DNA of 64,000 bases from Planctomycetota bacterium. GTDB lineage: Bacteria; Planctomycetota; B15-G4; SIAN01. Position 1 is the stretch's first letter; the number at the start of each line of letters is the position of its first letter. The position numbers and the translations under genes are program-made. The notes under the pieces were generated by a model. It searched no databases. It was not told the origin of the DNA and was given only the letters and a program-made list of their open reading frames with translations. Below are positions 17,589 through 27,426 of the stretch, piece by piece. The DNA lies in assembly GCA_028289345.1 (NCBI GenBank), contig JANQQL010000038.1, forward strand, positions 1-64,000, in the 5' to 3' direction.

Positions 17589-19466
17589 ATGAGCCGTTTC
17601 TCGCCGACACTCCTGCATGCTTCCATTCCCCACTTTCGACGGGGGTGTCGTGAGTTTCTGCCGTCGATTCGACGTCTGGTGGCTGGTGTGACGCTGACCG
17701 GGATCGCAGCGCTCGGAAGCGGATGCCAGAACGAGTCACGGGAACCTTCCCCCCCTCGAAATGTTCTGCTCATCACTCTCGACACCACCCGTTTCGACCG
17801 ACTTGGTACCTATGGAGCACCCGCGAACATCACGCCGTCCATGAACGACCTTGCCCAACGAGGAGTGACGATCGAACGAGCTTATGCCGTCACTCCGCTC
17901 ACCCTCCCCTCCCACAGTTCTCTCCTGACCGGAGCTCTGCCCACGGTCCACGGAGTCCGGGTCAATGGTCGCGACCGTCTCCCGGATCATTTCCCCACTC
18001 TCGCGGAGAAGTTTCAGGAGGCGGGCTACACCACCGCCGCGTTTCCTGCTGCCGAGGTCCTCGACCGGGTGTATGGATTGGACCGCGGATTCGACCACTA
18101 CGTCCAGGAACGTCCGACGGTCAACGGCGTCCTCAGCACCGAGCGATCCGCCGAACAAACCGCCACGTTGTTCGAAGACTGGCTGGGAAGCCAAGGGAAC
18201 GCCCCGTTCTTTGCCTGGCTGCACTTTTTCGACCCGCACGCCCCTTATCGCGAGCGTCCTGACTTACGCGGCAAGTTCGACTCTGCCTACGATGCGGAGA
18301 TCCACCACGTCGACCAAGTCATCGGATCGATCGTCGACCTCCTCGAAAATCGCGGCCTCTTCTCCGACACACTGCTCTGCATCACGGCCGACCACGGGGA
18401 AGGGCTCGGTGACCACGGCGAGCTGACCCATGGATTCTTCGTCTACGATTCCACGTTGCGTGTTCCTCTGATTTTCTCTCACGCCAGCCTGACTCCGAGT
18501 CGAATCGACGGCCCCTTCTCTCACGTGGACCTTCCCTCCACACTTTTGGAAGCGGTCGGCCTCTCGCCCCTGCGCCATGGGCGCAGCCGCTGGCAGATCA
18601 TTCGCGGCGACCGCGAGGCCTCCTTCCCCGAACCGGTCTATCTCGAGTCGTACTACTCTTACTTCACCTATGGCTGGAGTCCGCTGCAGGGGATCGTGCA
18701 AGGAAACTGGAAGCTGATCGAAGCCCCCCAACCAGAGCTGTACCAACTGCAAAGCGACCCGCTCGAAACGGACAACCGCTTCGCAAGCTCTCCTCCAGAG
18801 AGCCGCGCACTGCGAGGGGCTTTGAGTCAATTGGCGGTGTCCTCGGCGACCGTCCAAGCGCCGGTTTCCCTCAACGAGGACGAACGGGCCCGCTTGGCAG
18901 AACTCGGTTACGTGGTGGGTGACGATTCCGAGGCTCGGGGCACCACGTTGCCGCTTGCCTCCGCTCATGTCGGCGCCGACCCGAAGGATCGCCAAGAGTT
19001 GTTCCTGGAAGTCCAGCAGTTGTTCGAGGCGGCGCGAGCCCTCCCGTCGGAACAAGTGCTGGCGCGTTGTGACTCCATCCTTTCTCGAGATCCGGACAAT
19101 CTCTTGGCGTTGAGTTATCGCGGCACCACCTTGGTCCGTGCCCGTCGTTTCGAGGAAGCCCTGACTCCTCTTCAGCGCCTGGAGTCCCTGGGGCGGTCCA
19201 CCGCCAGCACCCTGCAAGCGCTCGGGGTCGCTTGGATGAACTTGAACCGACCCGAGGAAGCCATCGTCGCCCTGGAGCGCAGTGCCGCCCTTTCCCCACG
19301 CCCCACCAAGACTCTGCAGTTCCTGGCCCAAGCGGAGTCGCAACTTGGCAACTTTTCGCGCGCCGTGGAGCTTCTCACTCGGGTGCTCGAAGATCCGGAC
19401 GTCCCTCCGTCTGCCCGAACGGCCATCGAGGCCATGCGCGAACGATTCAACGCCCGTTCTCGCTGA
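17589..19466 (+). CDS. Sulfatase-fold lipoprotein with C-terminal TPR repeats
   Basis: 625 residues from the ATG at 17589. The frame is open 120 bases further up, but this start gives an Arg-containing N-region, a hydrophobic stretch and a lipobox ending GSGC at about residue 46. The alkaline-phosphatase/sulfatase superfamily domain spans about 55-400: LLITLDTTRFDRLG (first metal site), TLPSHSSLLTG (nucleophile segment) and TADHGEGLGDHGE (metal site). In sulfatases the nucleophile segment reads C/S-x-P-x-R; here it is T-L-P-S-H, so there is no formylglycine precursor and no Arg. Thr nucleophiles are known in related phospho-transferring members. From about residue 470 there are TPR-like helices with alternating small and large residues. 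Substrate unknown. Confidence 0.87.
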   Translation: MSRFSPTLLHASIPHFRRGCREFLPSIRRLVAGVTLTGIAALGSGCQNESREPSPPRNVLLITLDTTRFDRLGTYGAPANITPSMNDLAQRGVTIERAYAVTPLTLPSHSSLLTGALPTVHGVRVNGRDRLPDHFPTLAEKFQEAGYTTAAFPAAEVLDRVYGLDRGFDHYVQERPTVNGVLSTERSAEQTATLFEDWLGSQGNAPFFAWLHFFDPHAPYRERPDLRGKFDSAYDAEIHHVDQVIGSIVDLLENRGLFSDTLLCITADHGEGLGDHGELTHGFFVYDSTLRVPLIFSHASLTPSRIDGPFSHVDLPSTLLEAVGLSPLRHGRSRWQIIRGDREASFPEPVYLESYYSYFTYGWSPLQGIVQGNWKLIEAPQPELYQLQSDPLETDNRFASSPPESRALRGALSQLAVSSATVQAPVSLNEDERARLAELGYVVGDDSEARGTTLPLASAHVGADPKDRQELFLEVQQLFEAARALPSEQVLARCDSILSRDPDNLLALSYRGTTLVRARRFEEALTPLQRLESLGRSTASTLQALGVAWMNLNRPEEAIVALERSAALSPRPTKTLQFLAQAESQLGNFSRAVELLTRVLEDPDVPPSARTAIEAMRERFNARSR

Positions 19467-19637
19467 ACCTCCCTCGATGAACCGCGAGGCACGGTATCGT
19501 GAACTTCAAGATTCGGCCTCCCGCTCGCGCCGGTTCCGTTCGCAGTCCCTTCGTCCAGAAGCCATGGCCGATGCCGGAACCGACGTGGGTCATGATCGTG
19601 GCGCCGCCCTCGGCGCCTTTCGTCACGAAGGAATCTG

Positions 19638-21386
19638 ATGACCACTCGCCGAGACCTTGATCTCCTGTCCTTGGTTCGCCTCCGGTGTGGGGAGGCAATT
19701 GCGATCCTCGCCCTGGGTGCTCTCCTGAGCTGTTCGGACTCGAACCGAAACTCGCTTTCTTCGAACATTCCTGAGCCGACTTCCCAAGTTGCAACGACTT
19801 GGCACTTCTCTGATGTGACCTCCGGGTCCGGCATCGACTTCGCCCATACCTTCGGTGACGATCAGTTCAGCTTCATCCTGGAAGACACCGGCTCCGGAGT
19901 TGCGCTGATCGACATCGACGGCGACCGACTGCTCGACGTGTACTTCTTGAACGGGACCTGGGTCGAAGGGGTGAGCGACCCCGCATTCCGCGACCGCCGC
20001 GGCGCCACCAACCGCCTGTACCGCAACTTGGGAAATCTGCGCTTCGCCGATGTCACGGAGCAGTCCCGCACGGGAGATCCAGGATATGGCATGGGAGCCA
20101 TCGTCGGGGACTACGACGGCGATGGGGACGAAGATCTCTATGTCCTGAACTGGGGTCCCAACGTTCTGTACCAGAACCGCGGCGATGGAACCTTCGAAGA
20201 TGTCACCGATGTGGCGGGCGTCTCTGGACCCGACACCATTGCGGGACAGCGCAAATGGAGCGTGAATGGGTTCTTCTTCGACCCGGATGGCGATGGCGAC
20301 CTGGATCTGTACATCGCCAACTACTTGGCGTTCGACCCAGAGTTCATCGATCCCGAACTTCCCGAAGAGTACCCCTACCCAGGACCGGAGTCCTATGCCG
20401 GCCAACACGCTCTGCTGTTCGAAAACCAGGGAGATGGCACCTTTCGTGACATCAGTGAAGCCAGCGGGTTAGACGCGTTTCCGGGAAAAACCATGGGAGC
20501 GGCCCTGGCAGACTTCGACGAAGACGGCTCGAGTGAGATCTTCGAAGCCGTCGACGACATGCAAAACTACTTGTTTCGACCTTCGCCGGAGGGCTGGAAC
20601 GAGTTGGCTGAATCGGCGAGCGTCGCCTTCAACAAGGACGGGGCTCCCATGGCATCGATGCATGGCTCCTGCGGCGACTACGACGCCGACGGTTCGATCG
20701 ATGTCTTCGTCCCCGATCTGGCTCGCGGCTGCCTGTACCGCAATCTCGGCAACCTTCAGTTCGAAGAGAAAACCGATTCGGCCGGACTCGGGGCGATCCT
20801 CGATGGGAGCGGCGCCTGGGGCTCTCACTTCGCAGACTTCGACAACGACACCCATCTCGACCTTCTCGTGGTCCGCGGGGGAGCCTTCGATCTCCTTGCC
20901 GCCGAAACCGACCTGATGTTTCAGAATCTGGGGAACGGGAGCTTTGCCGACGTCTCCGCAACCCTCGGCTCGTACTTCCAGGCCGCCCACGTGAGCCGCG
21001 GCGCTGCATTCGGTGATCTCGACAATGACGGGGACGTGGACATCGTGGTGTCTCGGAAAGACCTTCCGGCCACGGCTCATGTCCTGCGCAACGAAACTCC
21101 TCCCGAGCACCACTGGCTCGGGTTGCGCCTGGTGGCACGCCGCGGCCATTCGGAAGCCATCGGGGCAAGAGTGGAGTTGAGGATCGGCAACCAGACTCGA
21201 GTGCGAGAAGTGCAGCGCTGTGGCTCCTACCTTTCGCAAAATGACCGACGCGTCCACTTTGGCTTGGGAAACGCTGATTCGGTCGACGAGCTCACCATTC
21301 GCTGGCCTTCGGGCCACGTTCAGAGAGTGGACGTTGCCAGCGTGGATCACTACCTAGAAATCGTGGAAGAAGTCGCCTCCCGCTAA
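19638..21386 (+). CDS. VCBS/FG-GAP repeat lipoprotein with ASPIC/UnbV C-terminus
   Basis: 582 residues, ATG 6 bases after GAAGGA. A signal peptide ends in lipobox LLSC at about residue 32. The mature part contains many calcium-binding blade loops of the D-x-D-x-D-G-x-x-D type (DIDGDRLLD, DYDGDGDED, DPDGDGDLD, DFDEDGSSE, DYDADGSID and DLDNDGDVD), giving a seven-blade-like propeller. The C-terminal about 90 residues match the ASPIC/UnbV pattern: SEAIGARVEL, GSYLSQNDRRVHFGLG and ELTIRWPSG. Such proteins are surface or secreted; the molecular function is undefined. It lies 171 bases behind the sulfatase-fold/TPR gene on the same strand, and the two may be co-expressed. Confidence 0.9.
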   Translation: MTTRRDLDLLSLVRLRCGEAIAILALGALLSCSDSNRNSLSSNIPEPTSQVATTWHFSDVTSGSGIDFAHTFGDDQFSFILEDTGSGVALIDIDGDRLLDVYFLNGTWVEGVSDPAFRDRRGATNRLYRNLGNLRFADVTEQSRTGDPGYGMGAIVGDYDGDGDEDLYVLNWGPNVLYQNRGDGTFEDVTDVAGVSGPDTIAGQRKWSVNGFFFDPDGDGDLDLYIANYLAFDPEFIDPELPEEYPYPGPESYAGQHALLFENQGDGTFRDISEASGLDAFPGKTMGAALADFDEDGSSEIFEAVDDMQNYLFRPSPEGWNELAESASVAFNKDGAPMASMHGSCGDYDADGSIDVFVPDLARGCLYRNLGNLQFEEKTDSAGLGAILDGSGAWGSHFADFDNDTHLDLLVVRGGAFDLLAAETDLMFQNLGNGSFADVSATLGSYFQAAHVSRGAAFGDLDNDGDVDIVVSRKDLPATAHVLRNETPPEHHWLGLRLVARRGHSEAIGARVELRIGNQTRVREVQRCGSYLSQNDRRVHFGLGNADSVDELTIRWPSGHVQRVDVASVDHYLEIVEEVASR

Positions 21387-21550
21387 TCGTGTCGCGAACC
21401 ATCGAGGCGGAGCGAAGGGTCGGTCCGAGTTCCGCTTCCCAACAGTTCGTTCTCGGAAACTGGCAAGCGGCGTGAGCGGATCCTCCGGTCCATCGATTCG
21501 TCTCCCCTGGATCCTCGAGACCACCGTGGTGAGAGCCATCCGACAAGGCT

Positions 21551-22324
21551 TCACGAGACCGAGTCCAACCAGTCGATCCACGGCAAGGAGGTAATGGGGA
21601 GGAGCAAATGGCCTCCCCCCTCCACTACGTGGGCACGCGACAGGGGAATCGTCTCATTCATGAGTTCCGCCTGCCGAACCGAGTCCACCACGCGATCTCG
21701 GTCCCCGGCCACCACCAACGTTGGACACGAGACTTCTGGCAGACGCTCCCGCAAGTCCAACCGCTGGATCATTCGCAAACGCCGTGCGTAACCTTCCGGC
21801 GAAAACGGGTGACGGGTCTTTCGAAACCGGGCGATCGCATCCGCATCTCGTAGCTTTCCAAAGAGAGTTCGCGGAGCGAACCGTGCCCTTGCCCACTGAA
21901 ACACCGGAGGCGGGATTCGTGGAAGAATCCAACGGGACCACTGCAGTCTTGCCCGCGCACGGTAGTGGGCAAAACTGTTCACCAAAACCAGTCCGGCCAC
22001 CCGTTCCGGTTTCTCCAAGACTGCTTGGAGCGCCACCGCTCCGCCGAAGGACTCCGCAAGGAGAACCACCTTGTCCCCCGGCGAACCGTCCACGACCTGC
22101 CAAAGGCGACGAGCCAATCCAGAGTATTGATCTTCTTCGATCGGCGAGTCGCACGTGTAAGCCAGCCGCGTCAATCGGCGCCGCTCGGCAATCTTCGACG
22201 CAAGGCCGAGCAACAGCTCTCCGGAACCATCGATTCCAGGGACGTAGATGACACGTCGCCGCCTTTCCCCGAGCGCTCCGTTGCTAGCGGCCGGGTGAAC
22301 ATCCCCACGGATGACGCAACGCAT
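21551..22324 (-). CDS. Alpha/beta hydrolase
   Basis: 257 residues, ATG with AAGGAG about 10 bases upstream. Classical features are present: VIYVPGIDGSGE (oxyanion region), nucleophile elbow LLAESFGGAVALQ at about residues 93-105 (Ser in AESFG), acid in VAGDRDRVVD, and His in VEGGGHLLL. The catalytic triad therefore appears complete. There is no signal peptide, so it is cytosolic. An esterase or lipase-like activity is likely but the substrate cannot be told. It converges with the UnbV gene and is divergent from the DUF1992 gene. Confidence 0.88.
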   Translation of the reverse strand: MRCVIRGDVHPAASNGALGERRRRVIYVPGIDGSGELLLGLASKIAERRRLTRLAYTCDSPIEEDQYSGLARRLWQVVDGSPGDKVVLLAESFGGAVALQAVLEKPERVAGLVLVNSFAHYRARARLQWSRWILPRIPPPVFQWARARFAPRTLFGKLRDADAIARFRKTRHPFSPEGYARRLRMIQRLDLRERLPEVSCPTLVVAGDRDRVVDSVRQAELMNETIPLSRAHVVEGGGHLLLPITSLPWIDWLDSVS

Positions 22325-22601
22325 GCACCGACACTCCTTCCCCAGGAAGATGAGACTTTCGATCGAGAGAGCCTAATGCAAATCAAAGGCGCCGTCATCA
22401 ACGGGGCCCTGGGCGAACCTTGTTCCCAATCTCTGGGGCCCGCGACCGAAGAGCGACGGGACGCCAATCGGCCAGGCGCTTTTGCGCCAAGGAGGTTGGG
22501 GCCAAAGTCGCCGTTCCACTACGGGACGCGAGGTCGTCGACTCCCGCATGGGAAGATCAATTTCTCCGGCCGAAACCGGCCCTGCCTGGCACAATGTGGA
22601 G

Positions 22602-22994
22602 ATGGACATCCTGCACGTCATTGCCGAGCGCAAGATTCGCGAGGCCCTGGAGCGAGGAGACTTGGACCGGGTGGAGGGGTCCGGAAAGCCACTCCCCGAA
22701 GACGCCTTTGCCGACACTCCGGCGGAGCTTCGCGCCGGATTTCGGGTCTTGAAGAATGCGGGATTCGTGCCGGAAGAAGTCCAACTCCAGGGCGACATCC
22801 GGCGACTGGAAGACCTGATCCAAGCGTGCCCAGACCTGGCCGCCGACGCCGAGCCACGAAACGAGTTGCGCGTCAAACGGCTGCGCTATGCCCGCCTGAT
22901 GGAGCGCTGGCGCGGCTCGGCGCTCACGACCGCATACTGCCGCCGCTTGCGGGAACGACTCGGGGACAAACGCGCCACTCCCGGACCCTCGTGA
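22602..22994 (+). CDS. DUF1992 (DnaJC28-like) domain protein
   Basis: 130 residues. The conserved block starts at once: ERKIREALERGDLDRVEGSG, then KPLPEDAF and the RVLKNAGFVPEEVQL segment, all typical of the DUF1992 domain found in DnaJ homologue subfamily C member 28. No J domain is present, as usual for bacterial members. The ATG at 22602 has GGAG directly adjacent, which is poor spacing, but the family consensus begins here; longer upstream extensions have no family match. Cytosolic, function unknown. A strong hairpin covers its stop codon. Confidence 0.85.
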   Translation: MDILHVIAERKIREALERGDLDRVEGSGKPLPEDAFADTPAELRAGFRVLKNAGFVPEEVQLQGDIRRLEDLIQACPDLAADAEPRNELRVKRLRYARLMERWRGSALTTAYCRRLRERLGDKRATPGPS

Positions 22995-23007
22995 GGACCC
23001 GGGAGTG
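22976..23007. terminator. Strong hairpin at the end of the DUF1992 gene
   Basis: A perfect 9-bp inverted repeat, CACTCCCGG (22976-22984) with CCGGGAGTG (22999-23007). The 14-base interval holds a further CCTC/GAGG pairing. It spans the stop codon and lies between two convergent genes. There is no U-tract, so it is terminator-like rather than a proven intrinsic terminator. Confidence 0.4.
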
Positions 23008-23047
23008 ACTCGGATACAGCTTGCCGTTTCGTCAGTGGAGCGGGTGC

Positions 23048-24769
23048 TTACTGAATGCGAACCTTCGGCTCGTTCTTGATCGCATTCAACATCGTCTGGT
23101 AATCCGGGAACTTGTCTCCATCGTAGATGCACTCGCCGATGATTTCGCAGTCATCGTCGAAGATCATGTAGTCTCTCACTCGATCCGGCTCGATGTCGAG
23201 CGCTTCGCGGGGATTGTTCCCGAGCTGGGCCACTCGTGTGTTGATGAGGCTGAAGCTCATGCACTCGTCAACCTGGATGTTGCCGCGTCGGGCAGAGTTC
23301 TTGCCGACGAAGTGCGGCCCCACCTGGAAGTCGCAGTCTTTGACGATGACGTGGCCGTTCGGCAGGTCATCGGTGTCTTCCCCGGCGTGGATCACCAAGG
23401 CGCCGGTGATGTTCTGGTTCCAGCGCTCGTGAAGATTCGGATTCGCGCCAAGGCGCACGGTGACGTTGTCCATCAAGATGGTGCCGGTATGGCGACCATT
23501 GAAGGAGAAGGCGCTGCCGCCCCCGCCGTCCTGCAGGCAAACGTCTTCGACGTACACGTTGCGGAAGGTCAGGTCACCGACTCCCGCCGGGCCCTCACCG
23601 ATGCGATTGGCCATCTGGAAGGCCGTGCGACCGCACCACTTCATGGTCATGTTCTCGACGAGGATGTCGCCGAGGACGTTGTGGAAGTAGTTGGCGTGCT
23701 CTTCGCGGATGCCAGTGATCGATCCACCACTCCAGATCCAACCAGGCTTGTCGTAGGCACTGCGACCCATCTCGTAGGTGAGAACACCCCACTTGCAATC
23801 CGGTCCCGTGTTGGTTTCAAAGTTGAAACCACCTTCCAAGTTGCAGTCGTAGAACCAGAAGTCGCGGAAGCCCTGATGGAAGTTCCAGCGCAAGCTGGCC
23901 GGCCGTTCGGAGCCAACCCCCATCGTGTCGTCACCGACGAACGTCAGGCCTTCGTAGGTCACGGCGCCACCCCATTCCAGGTAGTGGGTCTGACTTCCGC
24001 CCACCGGGTTCGGTTGGACCCGAACGGTGCCCGGCTGCGAGGCGCGAATCACCGTTTGCGGATCGATGCCGAACTGGTAGTCCGAATGGGAGTTCACCCG
24101 CTCCACTCCCGGCTTGCGGTCGTAGGACATGGTGATGCGGAAATGCTCGTAGTCCCCAGGCGTGAGCTCGATCACGTCGCCCGGGGTCTTCAACTCGGGA
24201 CGATTCTTGCCCGAGCTGGACCATTGGTCGGCGCCAAAGACGTCTTGCACCGGGGAACCCGTATTGATGGTTTCGCCAGTTGCCACGTTGCGGCAGCTGG
24301 ACGGCGTCAGCACCCAGTCGGCATCACTGGAGGCCCCACCCCCGTCGAACTGCGACACGACGACTTCATCGAGTCGGTTCGAGGTCCGGTATCGGCCCAT
24401 GTTGCGGTTCATGCTCACCCCTTGCAGGAAGAACTCGAACCCATGAAGGGCTTCATCATCGGGCACGTACATCGCGAGCTCGAGCGTGTTCGAATCCGGG
24501 ACCGGGTCCACGGAGAGAACCTGGAACGCCGGTGTGAAGCCGAGGCCCAACCACTGCCCACGGTTCATCGTGAAATCGCCTGGCTCGAGATCGAACAACA
24601 ACAGGTGACTGGTGCCAGCGGTGGCACCATCGACCGTGATCGTCGCGTCCGTCCCCATCACGAACGACGTACTCTTCATCTCAACCTGCGCCGAAGCGCT
24701 TGTCGCGACCAACGCCGCGCCCGTCACAGCAGCGCTGACGATTTTGGTGCGACCATGCGAGAAGATCAT
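23048..24769 (-). CDS. Secreted protein, probable right-handed beta-helix
   Basis: 573 residues from the ATG at 24769, which has GGGGAG six bases upstream and opens a clean signal peptide ending TSASAQ at about residue 28; the longer frame to 24895 lacks this. After an N-terminal beta-rich region (about 30-130, resembling a small sandwich domain) come repeated short strands such as ILVENMTMKWCGRTAF, LTFRNVYVEDVC, ILMDNVTVRLG and VIVKDCDFQVG. These read like stacked coils of a pectate-lyase-type beta-helix. No catalytic residues of a known lyase were recognised. Cys-rich spots (SSCRN, YDCN) suggest extracytoplasmic disulfides. A role as surface or carbohydrate-binding protein is a guess. Confidence 0.8.
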   Translation of the reverse strand: MIFSHGRTKIVSAAVTGAALVATSASAQVEMKSTSFVMGTDATITVDGATAGTSHLLLFDLEPGDFTMNRGQWLGLGFTPAFQVLSVDPVPDSNTLELAMYVPDDEALHGFEFFLQGVSMNRNMGRYRTSNRLDEVVVSQFDGGGASSDADWVLTPSSCRNVATGETINTGSPVQDVFGADQWSSSGKNRPELKTPGDVIELTPGDYEHFRITMSYDRKPGVERVNSHSDYQFGIDPQTVIRASQPGTVRVQPNPVGGSQTHYLEWGGAVTYEGLTFVGDDTMGVGSERPASLRWNFHQGFRDFWFYDCNLEGGFNFETNTGPDCKWGVLTYEMGRSAYDKPGWIWSGGSITGIREEHANYFHNVLGDILVENMTMKWCGRTAFQMANRIGEGPAGVGDLTFRNVYVEDVCLQDGGGGSAFSFNGRHTGTILMDNVTVRLGANPNLHERWNQNITGALVIHAGEDTDDLPNGHVIVKDCDFQVGPHFVGKNSARRGNIQVDECMSFSLINTRVAQLGNNPREALDIEPDRVRDYMIFDDDCEIIGECIYDGDKFPDYQTMLNAIKNEPKVRIQ

Positions 24770-25354
24770 GACTGCTCCCCAGTTGTGGGGTCGGTAGCGA
24801 AACGTGCCGCGCGGCTCGCAGCTTCGACCCTCGTGCTTTCCCAGCTTGTCCCCTTTGTACAAGGCATCCTGGGATTGGCACCTAGGTGGGAACACTCTTC
24901 CAAGACAGGGAAAGATCTGTTCGGGAAGTCGTCGGCGACAAGGAAGGAACTGCCGTTCGGCAAGCTCTTCACGAAGAAACGACGCATCGATCTTTCAGAG
25001 ACAGCGCTTCAGATGCCTGGTTCGAATGCAACGAGTTCGAAGTCACCTCGGCAAGGGAACCAAAGTGTCGCGGTTCGATGAGGCGAGGCCGCCGCGGCTC
25101 CGAAGAGATGGGCCGTGGAAGCCAGCTGTGGTTCCGCGATCTCTTCTGGGCCACGGACTCGACGAAGGAGATCCCGGGATGCAGAGGCCTGACGGAGCGC
25201 CGCGACACTCTTTCCGTGGGGTTCTCACCCGGGTTTCAAACCCAGTGGTTTCCCCGGGCTGTTCCCTCGTCACCCGTCCCCGAAAACCGGGGGTCGGACA
25301 GGGGACCACTCGGAAACCGGAGCGAGGCGGAAAGGAGTCGTCGGAAGGCGAGAT
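24770..25354. other. 585-base gap without a supported gene
   Basis: It lies between the amidohydrolase stop and the start of the secreted beta-helix gene, both on the minus strand. Open frames here are short, overlap each other and match nothing recognised. Two small hairpins occur: GGGTTT-C-AAACCC at 25231-25243, and CCCCG-AAAAC-CGGGG at 25278-25292. They may belong to transcript ends. The right-hand end of this gap nearest 24770 should hold the promoter and leader of the secreted gene. The left composition looks slightly more A-rich than neighbouring genes. Confidence 0.5.
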
Positions 25355-27031
25355 TCAGAGACGCTGATACAACACTTGGCCCCCCACGATGGTGAGGTCG
25401 ACCTGAGTCTCCGGGATCCTCTCTTCGGGACAGGTCAGCAGGTCCTGGGAAAGGACCACGATGTCGGCCAGCTTCTTCGGAGTCAGAGTTCCCTTGATGG
25501 ATTCTTCGAAGGCCGCGTGAGCTCCGCAGATGGTGTAGGAACGAAGTGCCTGCTCGCGAGTCATGCGCTGCTCGGGAAAGAATCGATCCCCGTTTCGGGT
25601 CATGCGCGACACGGTGGAGTAGAAGGACTGAATGGGGCTCACATCTTCGACCGGAGCGTCGGTGCCATTGGTGACGACGGCTCCAGACTGGATCAGCTTC
25701 TGCCACACGTAAGCCCCCTTCTCGGCACGCTCAGAACCAAGACGAGCCACCACGTAGGGAGCGTCCGACGTGCAGTGGACCCCTTGCATCGAGGCAATGA
25801 CCCCCATCTCGGCAAACCGAGGGATGTCTTTCGGGGCGAGGTGTTGAGCATGCTCGACTCGCCAGCGAGCCTCGGCCAGTCTCTCCGGAGAAGGAAAGGA
25901 GTTCTCGAAGATGTCCAGAACCTCGCGGTTGGCCCGATCTCCGATGGCGTGAACGCAGAGTTGCACTCCATGCTTGCGAGCAATGGCCGCAGTTTGGATC
26001 ACATCCTCGACGGTCGCAGTGTTCAGCCCAGAGCTCCCCGGAAGATCCGAGTAGGGTTCCAGGAGCCACGCACCCCGGGATCCCAAGGCCCCGTCGATGC
26101 TTCGCTTGATCGCGGCGACGGTCAGGTGGTGATTGCCCGCCTCTTTCACCAGGTAGTCGCCGAAAGATGCGGCGAGCCGATCGTTGCTCTCACGGACCAT
26201 CACCCAAAGCCGGGTGCCTATCTCTCCCGCCTCGACCATCTCGCGCAGCACATCGATGGTCTCGAAGGAAGATCCCGCATCTTGGAACGAGGTAATCCCG
26301 TTCTCCAAACACTCCTGGTCCGCCAACCGGGCCGCCCGCCGGATTCGCTCACGCACGTTGGTTTCCTGGAGCGACCGCGCGTGAACCCGCTGCACTAAGC
26401 CGGCTGCCTTCTCGCGAAACACGCCGGTCGGATTCCCATGACCGTCGCGCAAGATTTCTCCCCCCGCGGGGTCCGGCGTCGAAGCATCGACTCCGGCCAT
26501 CTCCATGGCCTTGGCGTTGAAGAAGCAGGCGTGGCCACTCGCATGGGTCAGACACACCGGGTTGTCCGGGGACACCGCGCTCACCGAGTCGTGAACCGGA
26601 AACCCTTCCACCGAGTCCTCCGGCACCCGATCCCACTTTTCTTGATGCCAACCTCTTCCCAGAATCCACTCACCGGGAGAGGCTTGAGCGACCGCCTCCG
26701 TGACGAGGGAGACCACGTCCTCCCAAGAGCGCACCTGCATCAAGTCCAAGTTCATCATGGACTGCCCGACCCCGGTGAAGTGTCCATGGCCCTCGATGAA
26801 TCCGGGGATCGCCAATCGGCCTTGCAGATCGATGACTCGAGTTGCTTCGCCGCGAAACTGATCGATCTCGTCACTGCTCCCTACGGCGAGAATGCGTTCG
26901 TCCTTCACCGCCAGAGCTTGGGCCTCCCCCAAGTCCGGGTCCACGGTGACGATTTTGCCCCGGGTCAGAATCAGGTCGGCCTGATCGGCAGTCGACCAAC
27001 TCAACAACAAGCTCAGGCACCACAGATGCAT
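25355..27031 (-). CDS. Secreted amidohydrolase, YtcJ-like
   Basis: 558 residues from the ATG at 27031, which begins a short signal peptide (MHLWCLSLLLSWSTADQAD) and has AAGGGA upstream. The frame is open 72 bases further, but without a signal. The family pattern is clear: LILTRGKIVTVDPDLGEA at the start, IPGFIEGHGHFTGVG with the HxH metal pair at about 78-82, IKRSIDGALGSRGAWLLEPY in the middle, CVHAIGDRAN and RVEHAQHLAP for later His ligands, GTDAPVEDVSP for the metal Asp, and a C-terminal KLADIVVLSQDLL. Members hydrolyse amide or related bonds in small molecules, and the substrate is not predictable. Export is unusual for YtcJ-like enzymes but fits this neighbourhood. Confidence 0.9.
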   Translation of the reverse strand: MHLWCLSLLLSWSTADQADLILTRGKIVTVDPDLGEAQALAVKDERILAVGSSDEIDQFRGEATRVIDLQGRLAIPGFIEGHGHFTGVGQSMMNLDLMQVRSWEDVVSLVTEAVAQASPGEWILGRGWHQEKWDRVPEDSVEGFPVHDSVSAVSPDNPVCLTHASGHACFFNAKAMEMAGVDASTPDPAGGEILRDGHGNPTGVFREKAAGLVQRVHARSLQETNVRERIRRAARLADQECLENGITSFQDAGSSFETIDVLREMVEAGEIGTRLWVMVRESNDRLAASFGDYLVKEAGNHHLTVAAIKRSIDGALGSRGAWLLEPYSDLPGSSGLNTATVEDVIQTAAIARKHGVQLCVHAIGDRANREVLDIFENSFPSPERLAEARWRVEHAQHLAPKDIPRFAEMGVIASMQGVHCTSDAPYVVARLGSERAEKGAYVWQKLIQSGAVVTNGTDAPVEDVSPIQSFYSTVSRMTRNGDRFFPEQRMTREQALRSYTICGAHAAFEESIKGTLTPKKLADIVVLSQDLLTCPEERIPETQVDLTIVGGQVLYQRL

Positions 27032-27426
27032 GGAACGTCCCTTTCCCTCGTCACCATCGAGCGAGCCTCTCGAGAAGCACCACCGTGGTCTCGATTTCTT
27101 CATCGATGGATGAGTGGGTCTGCGTTCGAACGGAAGCGACGCCGGTCTTGGTGTCGAGACGGACGATCGCGGGTCGAATCGGCGCTCATTCTAACGGCCC
27201 TGATCGCGCGATCCCCGAACGCTGCGACGGATTCTTCAGCCCTTAAGCGCACACTGGGCACCCTTCTGCCCTGGATCGATCAGCAGACCTTTGCTTCCCG
27301 ACTTGCGAGCTCGGTTTTCGCGGAGCTACGATGCTTGCCCCACGCTTCCCCCACCAAGAGCCTGGCGACGATTGACTCATCCCCCCCATGCCGGGCCGTC
27401 CATCCGCACTTCGAAGGAAACCTCTC
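27032..27426. other. 395-base divergent intergenic region
   Basis: It separates two divergent secreted amidohydrolases, so it must contain both promoters. No gene, strong inverted repeat or recognisable sigma-70 pair was identified by eye. The last 20 bases carry AAGGAA ahead of the right-hand gene. Confidence 0.45.

Noticed and set aside
25010..25045. GGTTCGAAT resembling a tRNA T-loop
   Set aside because: No acceptor stem, D-arm or anticodon arm could be folded around it.
23021..25081. 686-codon plus-strand frame opposite the secreted beta-helix protein
   Set aside because: No family pattern, while the minus strand gives a signal peptide, a good ribosome site and repeated strands.
25231..25243. 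GGGTTT-C-AAACCC hairpin as a terminator
   Set aside because: The one-base loop is too tight and there is no T-run on either strand.
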